Assembly: GCA_050084985.1 (NCBI GenBank)
Contig: JBITNC010000001.1
Location: 18,600,001 to 18,664,000 of the forward strand
Direction of reading: 5' to 3'
DNA: 64,000 bases
DNA from: Nageia nagi
Lineage: Eukaryota > Pinophyta
Below, piece after piece: positions 47,698 to 58,217 of the stretch. The translations under genes were made by a program, and so were the position numbers. The number at the start of each line of letters is the position of its first letter. Position 1 is the first letter of the stretch. The notes below the pieces were generated by a model that saw only the letters and a program-made list of their open reading frames with translations, ran no database searches and had not been told where the DNA came from.

Positions 47698-48901
47698 TCA
47701 GCTTATGTCGTCAGCTACACCAGGCGGAGGAATGTCCCCACTTCTTGATAAATATTCTTGATATTGATAAATAGGACATGTGGTTTGTTCGTGAGCATCA
47801 TTGCAGGCCAAACACAAACCAGAGGATGACCCTGAAGAGGAAGCTTGGCTTACATCATCATTCAACACATTCTGAGCCTTTTCTACAGCACGATAAGGAT
47901 ATCTTCTTGCATCACTTTGTCTGCTTAACATGGTAATCTGGTTTGCCATATTTCTACACAAATTTTGGAGTTCCTGAATCTCCATCAATGAAGCTACCCC
48001 TTGATTCATATTAGGCTGATGAGGGGCTGGTAAGGCCAAGGGAGCTCTAGGGACCGGCAAGGTTGATGGCCACTATTGGATAGGGGCGGGGATACTGGCC
48101 ATGGTGGAGCCAAACTAATTGCTTGAGGTCTCAAAATTTGCTTTTGGGATGTTATTGGAAAATAAGGCATTGGCATACGACTTGGCAATTTTCCAACTGC
48201 AATAAGATAGGATTCAACATACACTGCTTGTCTATAGACCTCTGGGAAAGTATTTACTCCGGAATTTTGGATTTGCAGAGAGAGATCCGGAGGAAAGGCT
48301 CTCAGGTAATACATTAAGGCTTGAAATTGCTGAGGCCTGACTGGCATTGGGACTCTTACCCAAGTTTTTTGGAATCTAATATTGAAATCTGGGATATTTT
48401 CTTGCTCATATCTTTTGATAAAAGTGAACTATGTTAACAAGGAAAAGGGATCTCCTAATTCATTAAATTCCAAGATAAAGGGCTTTGCCAGTTGAGCCCA
48501 AGTAGTTATAGATCCGTTAGGAAGGCCCTTGTACCAATCTAGGACCTTTCCTTTGAAAGATTGAGCCAGTAATCTCACCATGACATCTTCATGCTGGATA
48601 TTGTGAATCTTAGCTAGGCCAGCTACATCAATGCAATGCTCGTAAGCCATTTTCTCTGATATTGTGTTAAACTCCGGAAGGGTTTTGAAAACATTTGCTG
48701 GGATGTCATGCAACACCACAGGACTATTGGTACCCCATTGTCCCATTCCGGATAAACATTCTGAGCTGGATTAGCCATTTCAGGAGAGGTATTTCTAGTG
48801 TGAAGATTGGATGATTCTGGCTTGGTAAAGGATTTTAGGGAGCTGATACTATTTAGAGACTTGGACTTGATCAGGGTCTTTCTCTTAGGAGTATCTAACA
48901 T
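47698..48901 (-). pseudogene. Element F gag
   Basis: Minus-strand frames 48901-48623, 48746-48429, 48347-48006 and 48060-47698 together cover a Gag of about 400 codons with at least three frameshifts. The core has LLAQSFKGKVLDWYKGLP and TTWAQLAKPFILEF, the usual Trp helix and following helix. A basic, Pro-rich part follows. CLACNDAHEQTTC near the end is a zinc-knuckle variant (CX2CX3HX4C, one residue short before His). It starts ~200 bp inside the 5' LTR. Confidence 0.7.
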
Positions 48902-49069
48902 TTAAAATCCGGTGCTTCTTTTACTGCTCTAGTTTTAGATCTTGTCCACATAAACTCTAGGTTGCAAAAGAAAATGATAGGTTCAAAAGCACATATGATA
49001 TTTACAAATAATTGCTTTAATATATACCATAGATAGTGCTTCAGCAGAGTCACCAATAAGTTTCTTCAT

Positions 49070-49087
49070 GTCCCACCGGGCGTGCCA
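49070..49087 (-). other. Primer-binding site of element F
   Basis: TGGCACGCCCGGTGGGAC on the minus strand, 11 bases inside the right LTR, is a PBS type known from plant gypsy elements. It supports minus-strand orientation. Confidence 0.65.
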
Positions 49088-49098
49088 AAAAGAAATAC

Positions 49099-51113
49099 TG
49101 TTGATTAGGATTGTGTAATATATGCGTCGTGAACAATCTTAACCAAAGTAAATCAAGAACAAACTATAGTAGCAGTCTGATCTCCGGAGAAGGCCGGTTC
49201 CTTATCTATTGGGCATAGAAAGAGTAACAGGAAAGGAAATAAAAGAGTAGAGTGCGAGGAATTCAGGAAAAAGGGTTAGGGTAACAGGAAAGAAATAAAA
49301 GGAGTAGAGTGCGAGGAATTCAAGCAAAAGGGTTAGGGTAACAGGAAAGAAATAAAAGGAGTAGAGTGCAAGGAATTTAAGCAAAAGGGTTAGGGTAACA
49401 GGAAAGAAATAAAAGGAGTAGAGTGCGAGGAATTCAAGCCAAAAGGGTTAGGGTAATAGGAAAGAAATAAAAGGAGTAGAGTGCAAGGAATTTAAGCAAA
49501 AGGGTTAGGGTAACAGGAAAGAAATAAAGGAGTAGAGTGCAAGGAATTTAAGCAAAAAGGCTTAGGGTAACAAGAGAGAAAGCAAAGGTGGATCACTAGT
49601 TCAGCATGGGCTTTCACAATGCGTGAAACCTTGGCCTGAATCTAGTGTAGTAGCTACGGTACAAGCTCTCACTCTCTAATAGTTTCCCAACTTTACTCTA
49701 CCATGTAGCAGACACAGTTATACTAGCAACCCGCAATTATCATTCAGAAACAAGCCAAGCTGCCACGATGTAACCAAATTAAGAATGACAATTACGAGTG
49801 CTAGACAAGAAAGGTCAAGATGGCATCATATTACTGATAAAAACTACAGGTCTTCGAGAACAAATGTAAAGAGTAATACTAGGCTTCCGACCCTTCTTCC
49901 ACTTTATTTTCATATACTTATACTGCAGTAATAGCAGTTACAAGATTTGCAAAATAGAAACGTTTACAAAATGGCTTAAAGATTCTAGCCTTCTTTTAAC
50001 TGATATTACCTACATACGCCACTTGGCAGAATATTACAAAAATGGGCAAGATTGCAGATGATACGCTTCTTAACAACTATGATCTAACCTTTTGCTGGCC
50101 TCGTCTCTACATTCTGGAATGCTCTATTCATCTCGTTCTGGCTATTTGATCACTCTTTGCTGACCTCATCACTTCTGGGACCCGAGCTTTTCCATAACTG
50201 AGCTTTATCATTTCTTCTATGACATCATCATTTCATTTTTGGAATGCTTTACTCACTGACTCTGGGCCTTTTGATTTCCCTTGCTGACCTCATCATCTCC
50301 GGGACCCGGTTTCATTCAAAAATGAGAACGTTGTTCTCTCCGTGATGTCATCTCTATGCTTCCGGAATGCTCTACTCACTTTCTTTGGAACTCGATTTTT
50401 TCAACAACTGAGCTTTTATCATTTCATTCTGGAATGTTTAATCTACTGACTCTAGCTTTTTTAATCACCCCTTGCTGACCTCATCACTTTCGAAACCCGA
50501 TCTTTACCAAAATGTGACTGTCTCATACTCCATGATGTCATCATTTCATTCCAGAATGCTTTACTTCTGGAACACTTATTTTACAAGGCTCTGGCTTCTT
50601 CGATCATTCCTCACTGACCTCATCACTTTTGAGCTCCGGTTTTGGGTTAAGGCCCGGAATCGCTGACGTCATCTCTATGCTTCCGGAATGTTTTACTCAC
50701 TGACTTCGGCTTCTCAATTTCTCTTGCTGACCTCATCACTTTCGAAACTCGATTTTGTTGTCATCTTCTACTTCTAGAAATGTTTTACTCGCTTTCTCTG
50801 GAACCTGGGCCTTTCCACAACTGAGCTTTTATCATCATTCCGGAATGCTTTATCCATTGACTCCGGTTTTTTTAATCACCCCTTGCTGACATCATCATTT
50901 CCGGAACCTGGTTTTTTACCAAAATGTGACTATCTTATCCTCTGTGACATCATCATCTTATTCTGGAATGTTTTACTTCCAAAACACTTAACTTTCGAGC
51001 TTTGGCTTCTTTATCTGCTCCAGAAAAACTCCTGGGGATCTTAAAATGAGCTCATGATTGCAAGTACAGTACACCGGGGCTTTAATAAAGAGTTTATTAT
51101 GTATGAATATACA
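49099..51113 (-). repeat. 5' LTR of element F (2015 bp)
   Basis: Plus-strand ends are TGTTGATTAGG and GAATATACA. The minisatellite lies at about 49215-49570, with repeated TGAC-TCA motifs from 50150 to 50960. It is homologous to 45296-47311. Confidence 0.9.
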
Positions 51114-51372
51114 ATTGTTTTGTCTTCCTACTTTAGGGGTTTGTTTGTTATCGTATTAGGCATGTTTTAAGCTATGTTTGGAGTATTGTTATCACATGTT
51201 TAGCTACTTCTCCTGGACTAAGATGGCTATGGGTTGTAGTGTTGTTGAGAATAGTAAATTCTCTAACTTCTTGTTTGTAAGTTTGTAAACCTTGTGGATT
51301 CCATTGTTGAGAACCCAAGGCTATATATTGACATCAATAAACCATGGACAGTAAGCTCCATTATTTCTCTCA
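51114..51372 (+). repeat. 5' LTR of element E, right part
   Basis: After the attgt duplicate it resumes the LTR of E (TTGTCTTCCTACTTTAGG) and ends TTTCTCTCA, like the end of the 3' LTR at 56157. Confidence 0.9.
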
Positions 51373-51375
51373 TTG

Positions 51376-51387
51376 TGGTATCAGAGT
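51376..51387 (+). other. Primer-binding site of element E
   Basis: TGGTATCAGAGT, three bases after the LTR end, is the standard copia iMet-tRNA site. Confidence 0.85.
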
Positions 51388-51504
51388 TAGTTCAATCTAT
51401 TAGGATTGAGTAGTGAGTCAGGTGACTTGTATGAAGTTTTGAAAGCTTCATTTGAGGAGGATCCAACAACTTGTAGAAGAAGATTGTCAATTGTGGTTGT
51501 AGCA

Positions 51505-53346
51505 ATGGCAAATTCAAATGGGAATGTTCCAATTCCAGAATTCAAAGGAGAGAACTATGATTATTAGTCTACCAAAATGAGGCATTTGCTCATTGGTAAA
51601 GGCTATTGGGATATCATAGAAGAAGGCTATGTTGAACCTACTAATTGGAGTCTAGTTCCAGCTGCCCAAAAGCAAACCTTGAAGGAGGCACAAAAGAAGA
51701 ATAGCATGGCAATGTACTTCATTCAAGCTACCTTAGATGAATCCATTTATTCAAGAATCACAAGTTGCACTTCAGCCCAAGCAGCTTGGAAAGTCTTGAA
51801 GGAGAGCTATGAAGGTAACAAAAAAGTCAAGCAAGTGAGGTTGCAAACTCTCAAAATGGAGTTTGAAAATCTCAAGATGAGAGAAGATGAGAAGGTTGGA
51901 GACTATTGTTTGAGAGCCAAGATTTGTGTAGACAAAATGAGAGCTCTTGGGGAAGAAGTAGAGAATGAGGTGATTGTCAAAAAGGTGTTGAGAATACTTT
52001 TTCCCAAGTGGACCCAAGTCTCCATTGTGATTGAGGAGAGTAAGGATCTATCTACTCTCACCTATGATCAGCTCATAGGATCATTAATGTCTCATGAGGA
52101 AAGGTTTTCTTCAACTCCACATCTTGGAGGCATGGAAGAAAAAGCTTTTTCATCTAAAGAGGGTGAAACTAGTGGCCAAGCCAAAGGCCATGGAAGAGGT
52201 AGAGGAAGATCTCCCTTTAGAGGAAGAGGAAGAAAAGGTCCTCAAGGTAGAGGAAGTGGAAGAGGTGATAAAAGTAACAAGCAATGTTACTATTGCCATA
52301 AATATGGACACTTTGAGAAAGAGTGTAGAACAAAGGCTGCAAATGAAGCAAAGGAGAGTGCAAACTATGGAGAGGAAGGAGAGCCTTCTTCACTCTTCTT
52401 GTCATATGGAAAATCTTATCAAAGCATGGGACAAACATGGCTTCTTGATACTGGTTGTAGCAATCATATGAATGGTAATAGAGAATTATTTTCTTCAATC
52501 AATAACTCATATAAGTCCAAGATCACTCTTAGATATGATAAAGCCTTGCATGTTGAAGGCATTGGAGCTATGGATGTGCACACCAAAGAAGGTATTAAGA
52601 AGGTAAAGGATGTTTATCATATTCCCAATTTGAAGCATAATCTCTTGAGTGTTGTTCAAATGATGGAGCACAATTATAGTCTTTTATTTGCAAAGAATGC
52701 TTGCAAGATTTTTGATAGTGGGAATAGGCTTGTTACTACTATTCCAATGACCAAAAATAGATTGTTCCCTCTCAAATTTGGGAAGCAAGGTACCAATTTT
52801 GCACATGTGGCTATTGATAATAAAAATTGGTTGTGGCACTTGAGATATGGGCATTTAAATTTCTCAAGTTTGAAGACATTGGCTTCTCAAGAGATGGTTT
52901 ATGGGCTTCCAAAAGTAGATGATCCAAAGAAGATTTGTGAAGGATGTGTATTGGGAAAGAATTCAAGAGAAAGCTTTCCAAAAGATCAAGCATGGAGGGC
53001 TTCCTATCCCCTACAATTGGTGCATAGTGATTTGTGTGGACCTATGCAAACTCAAAGTCTTGGTAAGAACTACTACTTCCTCACTTTCATTGATGATTTT
53101 TCAAGAATGTGTTGGGTGTACCTCTTGAAAACTAAAGATGAGACATATGATAAATTCAAAGAATTCAAAATAAAAGTGGAAAATGAAAGTGGGTATGCAA
53201 TCAAGTGTTTAAGAAGTGATAGAGGAGGTGAATTTTGTTCCAATGAATTCTTCAATTTTTGTAATAATTGTGGAATTAAAAGGCAATTAAAAGTGCATAC
53301 ACACCACAACAAAATGGAGTGGCTGAAAGAAAGAATAGAACCTTGA
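51505..53346 (+). pseudogene. Element E gag-protease-integrase (copia polyprotein, first part)
   Basis: ATG at 51505 opens MANSNGNVPIPEFKGENY. A TAG at 51565-51567 stands where copia Gag usually has Trp, and the frame then runs clean from 51577 to 53346. Domains: Gag helical core; a Gly/Arg-rich linker; zinc knuckle CYYCHKYGHFEKEC (52285-52326); protease LLDTGCSNH with Asp at 52447; the pre-integrase H...H...C..C block near 52830-52960; integrase with Asp at 53029 (HSDLCGP) and Asp at 53218 (RSDRGGEF). A frameshift near 53290 precedes the catalytic Glu, whose codon lies in the next frame. The protein would be cleaved into particle, protease and integrase. Confidence 0.92.
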
Positions 53347-53810
53347 ATAATATGGCTAGAAGTATGCTCCAAACTAAGAATTTGTCAAAAATATATTGGG
53401 GGGAGGCAATTAGGACAGCCATGTATCTCTTGAATAGATGTCCTACCTCTAGTTTGGATGGGGTGACACCATATGAAGCTTGGTATGGCAAAAAGCCAAC
53501 TGTTGCACATTTGAAAGTTTTTGGTTGTTTAGCCTATGCTCATGTTCCAAAAGAAAAAAGGCAAAAGCTTGATGCAAAAAGTGAACCATGTATCTTTATT
53601 GGGTATTGTGAAAATACCAACGCATGGAGATTGTACAATCCAAAAACTAAAAAGCTTATTATATCTAGAGATGTGATTTTTAATGAAGGGGGAGCATGGG
53701 GTCATCAAAAATACTATTTGGATGGTGATTCCAATGATAGTGGCTCTCCAAATGTGCAAGAAAGATTCAGCTCAAGCAAGCAAAGATACCTCAAGATGGC
53801 AATCAAGTAA
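53319..53810 (+). pseudogene. Element E integrase C-terminal part
   Basis: It continues the polyprotein after the 53290 frameshift: VAERKNRTLNNMARSML (with the third catalytic residue, Glu), WGEAIRTAMYLLNRCPT, then YEAWYGKKPTVAHLKVFGC, all standard copia integrase blocks, and a linker. Another frameshift near 53770 and a TAA near 53905 separate it from RT. Confidence 0.88.
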
Positions 53811-53911
53811 GTTCTTCCAATTCTAGCCCATGTTCTTCACCAAGTTCAAAATCTTCAAGTGATGGTTCTTTGGAGGAAGAAAAAATAAATTTAAAGAAAC
53901 ATAAGTAATTT

Positions 53912-55345
53912 TTGATTGATCATCCATCATCACAAATTCTTGATCAAAACTTTGGTAGAAGAATAACAAGAGCACAAGCTAAAGAAATGGAAAGTATTGC
54001 TAATAATCTTCAAAATATGCACTTGTATGGAGATAGCAATGATGGTGAATCAAAAGGTGATGTGGTAAATTATGCTTTGATGAGTATAATTAATGTTGAA
54101 CCTTCTTGTTATGAAATTGCATGTACTAATGATTTGTGGATGAAAGCAATGCAAGAGGAGATGGACTCCATCAAGAAAAATGATACTTGGGAGCTAGTTG
54201 AGCTTCCACAAGGAAAGAAGGTAGTAGGCTCCAAGTGGGTCTACAAGACAAAGTATAATGCAAATGGCACTATTAAAAAACACAAAGCAAGACTAGTGGA
54301 AAAAGGTTTCACTCAAAAGTATGGCATTGATTATGAGGAGACTTTTGCACCCGTTGCAAGGCAAGAGACAATTAGATTGGTTCTATCCTTGGCTGCCCAA
54401 AAAGGATGGAGAGTGCATCACCTTGATGTGAAGAGTGCATTCTTGAATGGATACATACAAGAAGAGGTATATGTACAACAACCTCAAGGATTTGAGATCA
54501 AAGGCAAAGAGGACATGGTCTACAAATTGAAGAAGGCCTTGTATGGCCTCAAACAAGCTCCTAGAGCTTGGTACTCAAGGATTGATGGATACTTTCATCA
54601 ATATGGTCTTGTGAAAAGCAAAAGTGAGCCTACTCTCTATTATTTAAAAAAATGTAATGATATTATGATTGTATGCTTGTATGTAGATGATTTGATTTAC
54701 ATGGGAAGCAATGATAGGATGAATGAAGAGTTTAAAGAGTCTATGATGAAAGAGTTTGATATGAAAGACCTAGGTCTCATGCATTATTTCCTAGGTATGG
54801 AAGTGTATCAAAATGATAGTGAGATTTTTATTTGTCAAACCAAATATGCCAAAGATATGTTGTCCAAATATGGCATGGAAAATTGTAAACCAGTTCCTAC
54901 TCCAATTGCTCATGGGGAGTTATTGAGTAAGGAAGATGGTAGTGAAAGGGTAGATGTCACCACATATAAGAGTATGGTTGGGAGTCTTATGTTTCTCACT
55001 AATACTCATCTAGATATTGCATGTGCTATTTCTTTTGTTTCTAGGTACATGAGTGAACCTACCGAGACTCACATGAAGGCTACCAAGAGGATCATGAGGT
55101 ACATCAAAGGCACCATTGGTTTTGGCATCCATTACTACAAAGAAAGCAAGGTGAAACTTGTTGGCTATAGTGATTCAGATTGGGGAAGCAATATTGATGA
55201 TAGAAAGTCTACTTCCAAAAATTACTTCAACATTGGATCAGGACTAATCACATGGAGTTCTAAGAAGCAAACAACTTTGCACTATCTTCTACAGAGGCAT
55301 AATACATTGCAATCACAAGTGCAAGCACCCAAGCATTATGGTTGA
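53912..55345 (+). pseudogene. Element E reverse transcriptase and RNase H
   Basis: A clean 477-codon frame. RT starts near WMKAMQEEMDSIKKNDTW and includes HLDVKSAFLNG, ALYGLKQAPRAWY and the intact catalytic box YVDD (54680-54691). RNase H follows with VGYSDSDWGS and a DDRKSTS stretch. Near 55278 a frameshift leads off-frame and the tail ends early. This is the best preserved enzyme region in the window; it would copy element RNA into DNA. Confidence 0.93.
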
Positions 55346-55656
55346 GAAAGATTCTTCAAGAACTTGGTGAGCAACAAAGAGATGCTACTAAATTGTTTTG
55401 TGATAATGCTAGTGCAATTCAACTTGCAAACAATCCAGTACATCACAGTAGGTCCAAACATTTTGATATGAAATACCATTTCATTAGAGACATGGTGGAG
55501 AAGAAGATTGTTGATTTGGAACACATCAACACCAAGGAGAATATAGCGGATTTATTTACCAAAGGAGTAAACAAAACTCAGTTTATGATACTGAGAGACT
55601 TGCTAGTTAGTCCCCTCAGCATCAAGGGGGAGCATGTTGGAGTTTTGACTCCATAA
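55285..55656 (+). pseudogene. Element E RNase H C-terminal end
   Basis: It resumes RNase H in the next frame: SSTEA, then TAA (55300-55302) where relatives have Glu, then ALWLRKILQELG, LFCDNASAIQLA and HIDMKYHFIRD-like text, ending in IADLFTKGV and a tail that runs into the 3' LTR. The polypurine tract overlaps its last codons. Confidence 0.85.
55624..55634 (+). other. Polypurine tract of element E
   Basis: aagggggagca immediately precedes the 3' LTR start TGTTGGAGTT. Confidence 0.8.
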
Positions 55657-56157
55657 TATGTGTTTTTGCAATGTTTTGGAATAAATCCACCTATGATAGA
55701 GATCGCCATCGATCGTTGCCGATCACCACCGATTGCCGTCGATCGCCACCGATTACCGCCGATCATCATTGCCATCGATCACCACCGATTGCTACCGATC
55801 ATTGCCAATCCCATAAGATCGCTGTCGATCACTGTGTATAGAAAATGACAGTGTGCAGGTAGAATGAGTTTGTTTTTGTAACAACTTTCTTGTTATTGAT
55901 TGTTTTATCTTCCTACTTTAGGGGTCTATTTGTTATCATATTAGGCATGTTTTAAGCTATGTTTGGAGTATTGTTATCACATGTTTAGCTACTTCTCCTG
56001 GACTGAGATGGCTATGGGTTGTAGTGTTGTTGAGAATAGTAAATTCTCTAACATCTTGTTTGTAAGTTTGTAAACCTTGTGGATTCCGTTGTTGAGAACC
56101 CAAGGCTATATATTGACATCAATAAACCATGGACAGTAAGCTCCATTATTTCTCTCA
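55635..56157 (+). repeat. 3' LTR of element E (523 bp)
   Basis: It runs from TGTTGGAGTT to TTTCTCTCA. A tract of ~10-base GATCGCCACC-like words is at about 55700-55835, longer and more CpG-rich than in the 5' copy. It matches 45037-45295 plus 51119-51372. Confidence 0.92.
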
Positions 56158-56162
56158 ATCCT

Positions 56163-58204
56163 CTTGGTATTCCAATGTCTAGCTTTATAGAGCTAGGAGA
56201 TAATTTGAATTTATATTTTTACCCCAATATTACACTTTCCCTCCAAAATTCAAAATTTTGAGCATAAAAAATATAAAATCTAAAAATAACACCTTATCAC
56301 TCCTATTTTATTTTGCTTGTAAAAGTAAATAAATTAAATTTCTTGTAATTCATAAAAATAATTTTTATTTTCCCTAATGATAAAATATATATTTTTTTAA
56401 TTTTCCAAATATTTCATCCCTTATTACTCCTAAAAATAAAATAAAACATTTTTGCCATTTTCTCCTTATTTCTCCTACTCAAAAATAGTTAAAATATGAA
56501 ATACGCAAACTACTCAAACTTGGAATTTTAGTTCTACCATGATCAAATGAGCTAATCAAATCTCGAACTTGTGGGTTATGGGCCCAAAGAACAAACTTTG
56601 AATTGGGGTGTGTCCTTTTGAAGCTTAACATCCATACACACAAGTTGAATAGTGTAAGGTTAATTCCAAATTTCAAAATTTGGCTAAGATACCAATCATC
56701 CAACCTTCAAGGGATGAATTTTTGCAAGCTCACAATAAATAGAGCTTCTACACTCCCAAAATATCCTTCTCAAGCCTTCATGATATATATACCATGATGA
56801 GATTTAGTTAATAACAATAATTGACTCTCTTGCTTCTCAACAACCTCTTTGCATTGAATTGTAGCTCCAATTCTTGTCTTTCATGATAAAAATTAACTAA
56901 TACCTACATGTAATGTTGCTTATGATGTAGTCCCAACACTCAATTGGTCTCAATAAGATAACTCCCCACTTCTAGTGCTCCCAAAATGCAATAAAAAATT
57001 TGAGAAACCCTCTAGAAACTCAATGCTTGGCCTTTAATGACCTAAAAATGTAGTAAGGAATCCAAAAACCTTTTCAAACCTCCAACATTTGGTCCAAAAT
57101 GAACTTAGAATGCCAAATTGTCTTCAAAATAAGCCTCAATATGCCATGTTCACCTCTAGATAGTTTCAAAATGAGGATAAAACTCTAGGAATGCCCTTAA
57201 TATGGAAACATCTAGCCCATAATGGTTTTAAAATGAAACATAAACCTCAAAAAATCTCCCAGTATACCAATGTATTCCTTCAAGTGGGCTCAAAATATAG
57301 AACAGACCTCCATAATTGCTTTAGTATGTCAACATCTTCCCTCAGGTGTACATGAAATGTAGAACTAACCTCCAAAAAGCACTCAAAACACTAATGTATG
57401 TCTCCCATATAGCTCAAAATGTATAATGGAGCCTCAAAAAAACCCCAAAAATGCAACATCTAACTTACATGGTCTCGAAATGCAACTCAAGATATAAAGA
57501 TGCCCTAAAAAATGCAATGTTTGGCTTCAACTGGTCTTGGAATGCAGCTTGATCCTCTAAATATCCCTTAAAATACCAACATCCTCCTAATAAAGGCCTT
57601 GAAATGTTTAATGAGCCTTAAAATGGCTCCAAAAATACTAATGTCTAGCTCCAGATGAGCTCAGAATGGCCAAAAAAACCCTTATTCCTCCCTCGAACTC
57701 AAATTTATCAAAAATGAACTTCAAACTTTATATAAAAATGCAAATTTTTTTGGAAGTGTACCTTATCAATCTGTACAAAGCTCCTCAATGCCTCAAAATT
57801 TGGATTTAGTGCTAGAATATGCCCAACATCTTGCCATAAGGGTGAGATAGGGCTCTTAGACCTCCAACTTCTCACTCCAAACATCTAGTTTCATAAAAAA
57901 CTCCTTTGAAATGATCATTATGATGCTAGGTCCTCCTCTATGATGTAGAATTCCTCTCTTTAGTAAGATATCTCAGCAACTACCATTATGAGTACTATGA
58001 TCCAACAAAAATATCATAATGAATCTCCTTCAACCTCTGCAACTCTTTTAGCAATCTCCTCAATTCCTACCCAACAACAAGGGTAAGATCTCTAACTTCA
58101 CTGAACAAATCTTCCATGTGTGATACCACTATGATGTGGGTATCCCAAATATTTAAACTCTCTTCTTCCTAGCTTCTCTTACCTAATAGGATGGCAAGAT
58201 TAGG
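56163..58204 (-). other. Element D 5' interior (leader), no clear coding
   Basis: It lies between the TSD of E and the PBS of D. Only short frames exist (such as 56703-56479 on the minus strand), without known motifs. The central part is a degenerate tandem repeat, listed separately. Confidence 0.5.
56980..57690. repeat. Degenerate ~62-bp tandem array in element D leader
   Basis: A (t/c)CAAAATG(a/t) word recurs near 57168, 57227, 57290, 57350, 57412, 57475, 57538, 57600 and 57660, preceded by text like aatgccaacatctagctc and followed by cctcaaaaa. Spacing is 59-63 bp, with about 11 copies in all, strongly diverged. Confidence 0.75.
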
Positions 58205-58216
58205 GCTTTGATACCA
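58205..58216 (-). other. Primer-binding site of element D
   Basis: TGGTATCAAAGC on the minus strand, one base inside the LTR end ATCACA, is an iMet-type site with one change. Confidence 0.75.
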
Positions 58217-58217
58217 T

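Larger units (their letters stand above)
45296..51113 (-). mobile_element. Element F: gypsy-derived deletion element in the LTR of E
   Basis: Two ~2.0-kb LTRs (45296-47311 and 49099-51113) are flanked by perfect TSDs attgt (45291-45295, 51114-51118). Between them, on the minus strand, lie a PBS, a leader, gag (48901-47698) and directly after it the integrase C-terminal GPY-type tail (about 47530-47330), then the 3' LTR. Protease, RT, RNase H and the integrase core are gone. The LTRs are very alike by eye, so this is the most recent insertion of the stack. Confidence 0.92.
45037..56157 (+). mobile_element. Element E: Ty1/copia retrotransposon inserted in D, split by F
   Basis: LTR start TGTTGGAATT at 45037 and 3' LTR 55635-56157 (523 bp). 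The flanks gtcct (45032-45036) and atcct (56158-56162) form a TSD with one change. The 5' LTR is interrupted at 45295 by element F and resumes at 51119, ending at 51372. An iMet PBS, a gag-pol region and a polypurine tract complete a ~5.3-kb element once F is set aside. All copia domains are present in order (gag, protease, integrase, RT, RNase H) with few lesions, so it is younger than D and C. Confidence 0.92.

Noticed and set aside
52094-52471. Glu/Val-rich frame overlapping element E gag
   Set aside because: Shadow frame of the Gly/Arg-rich linker of Gag.
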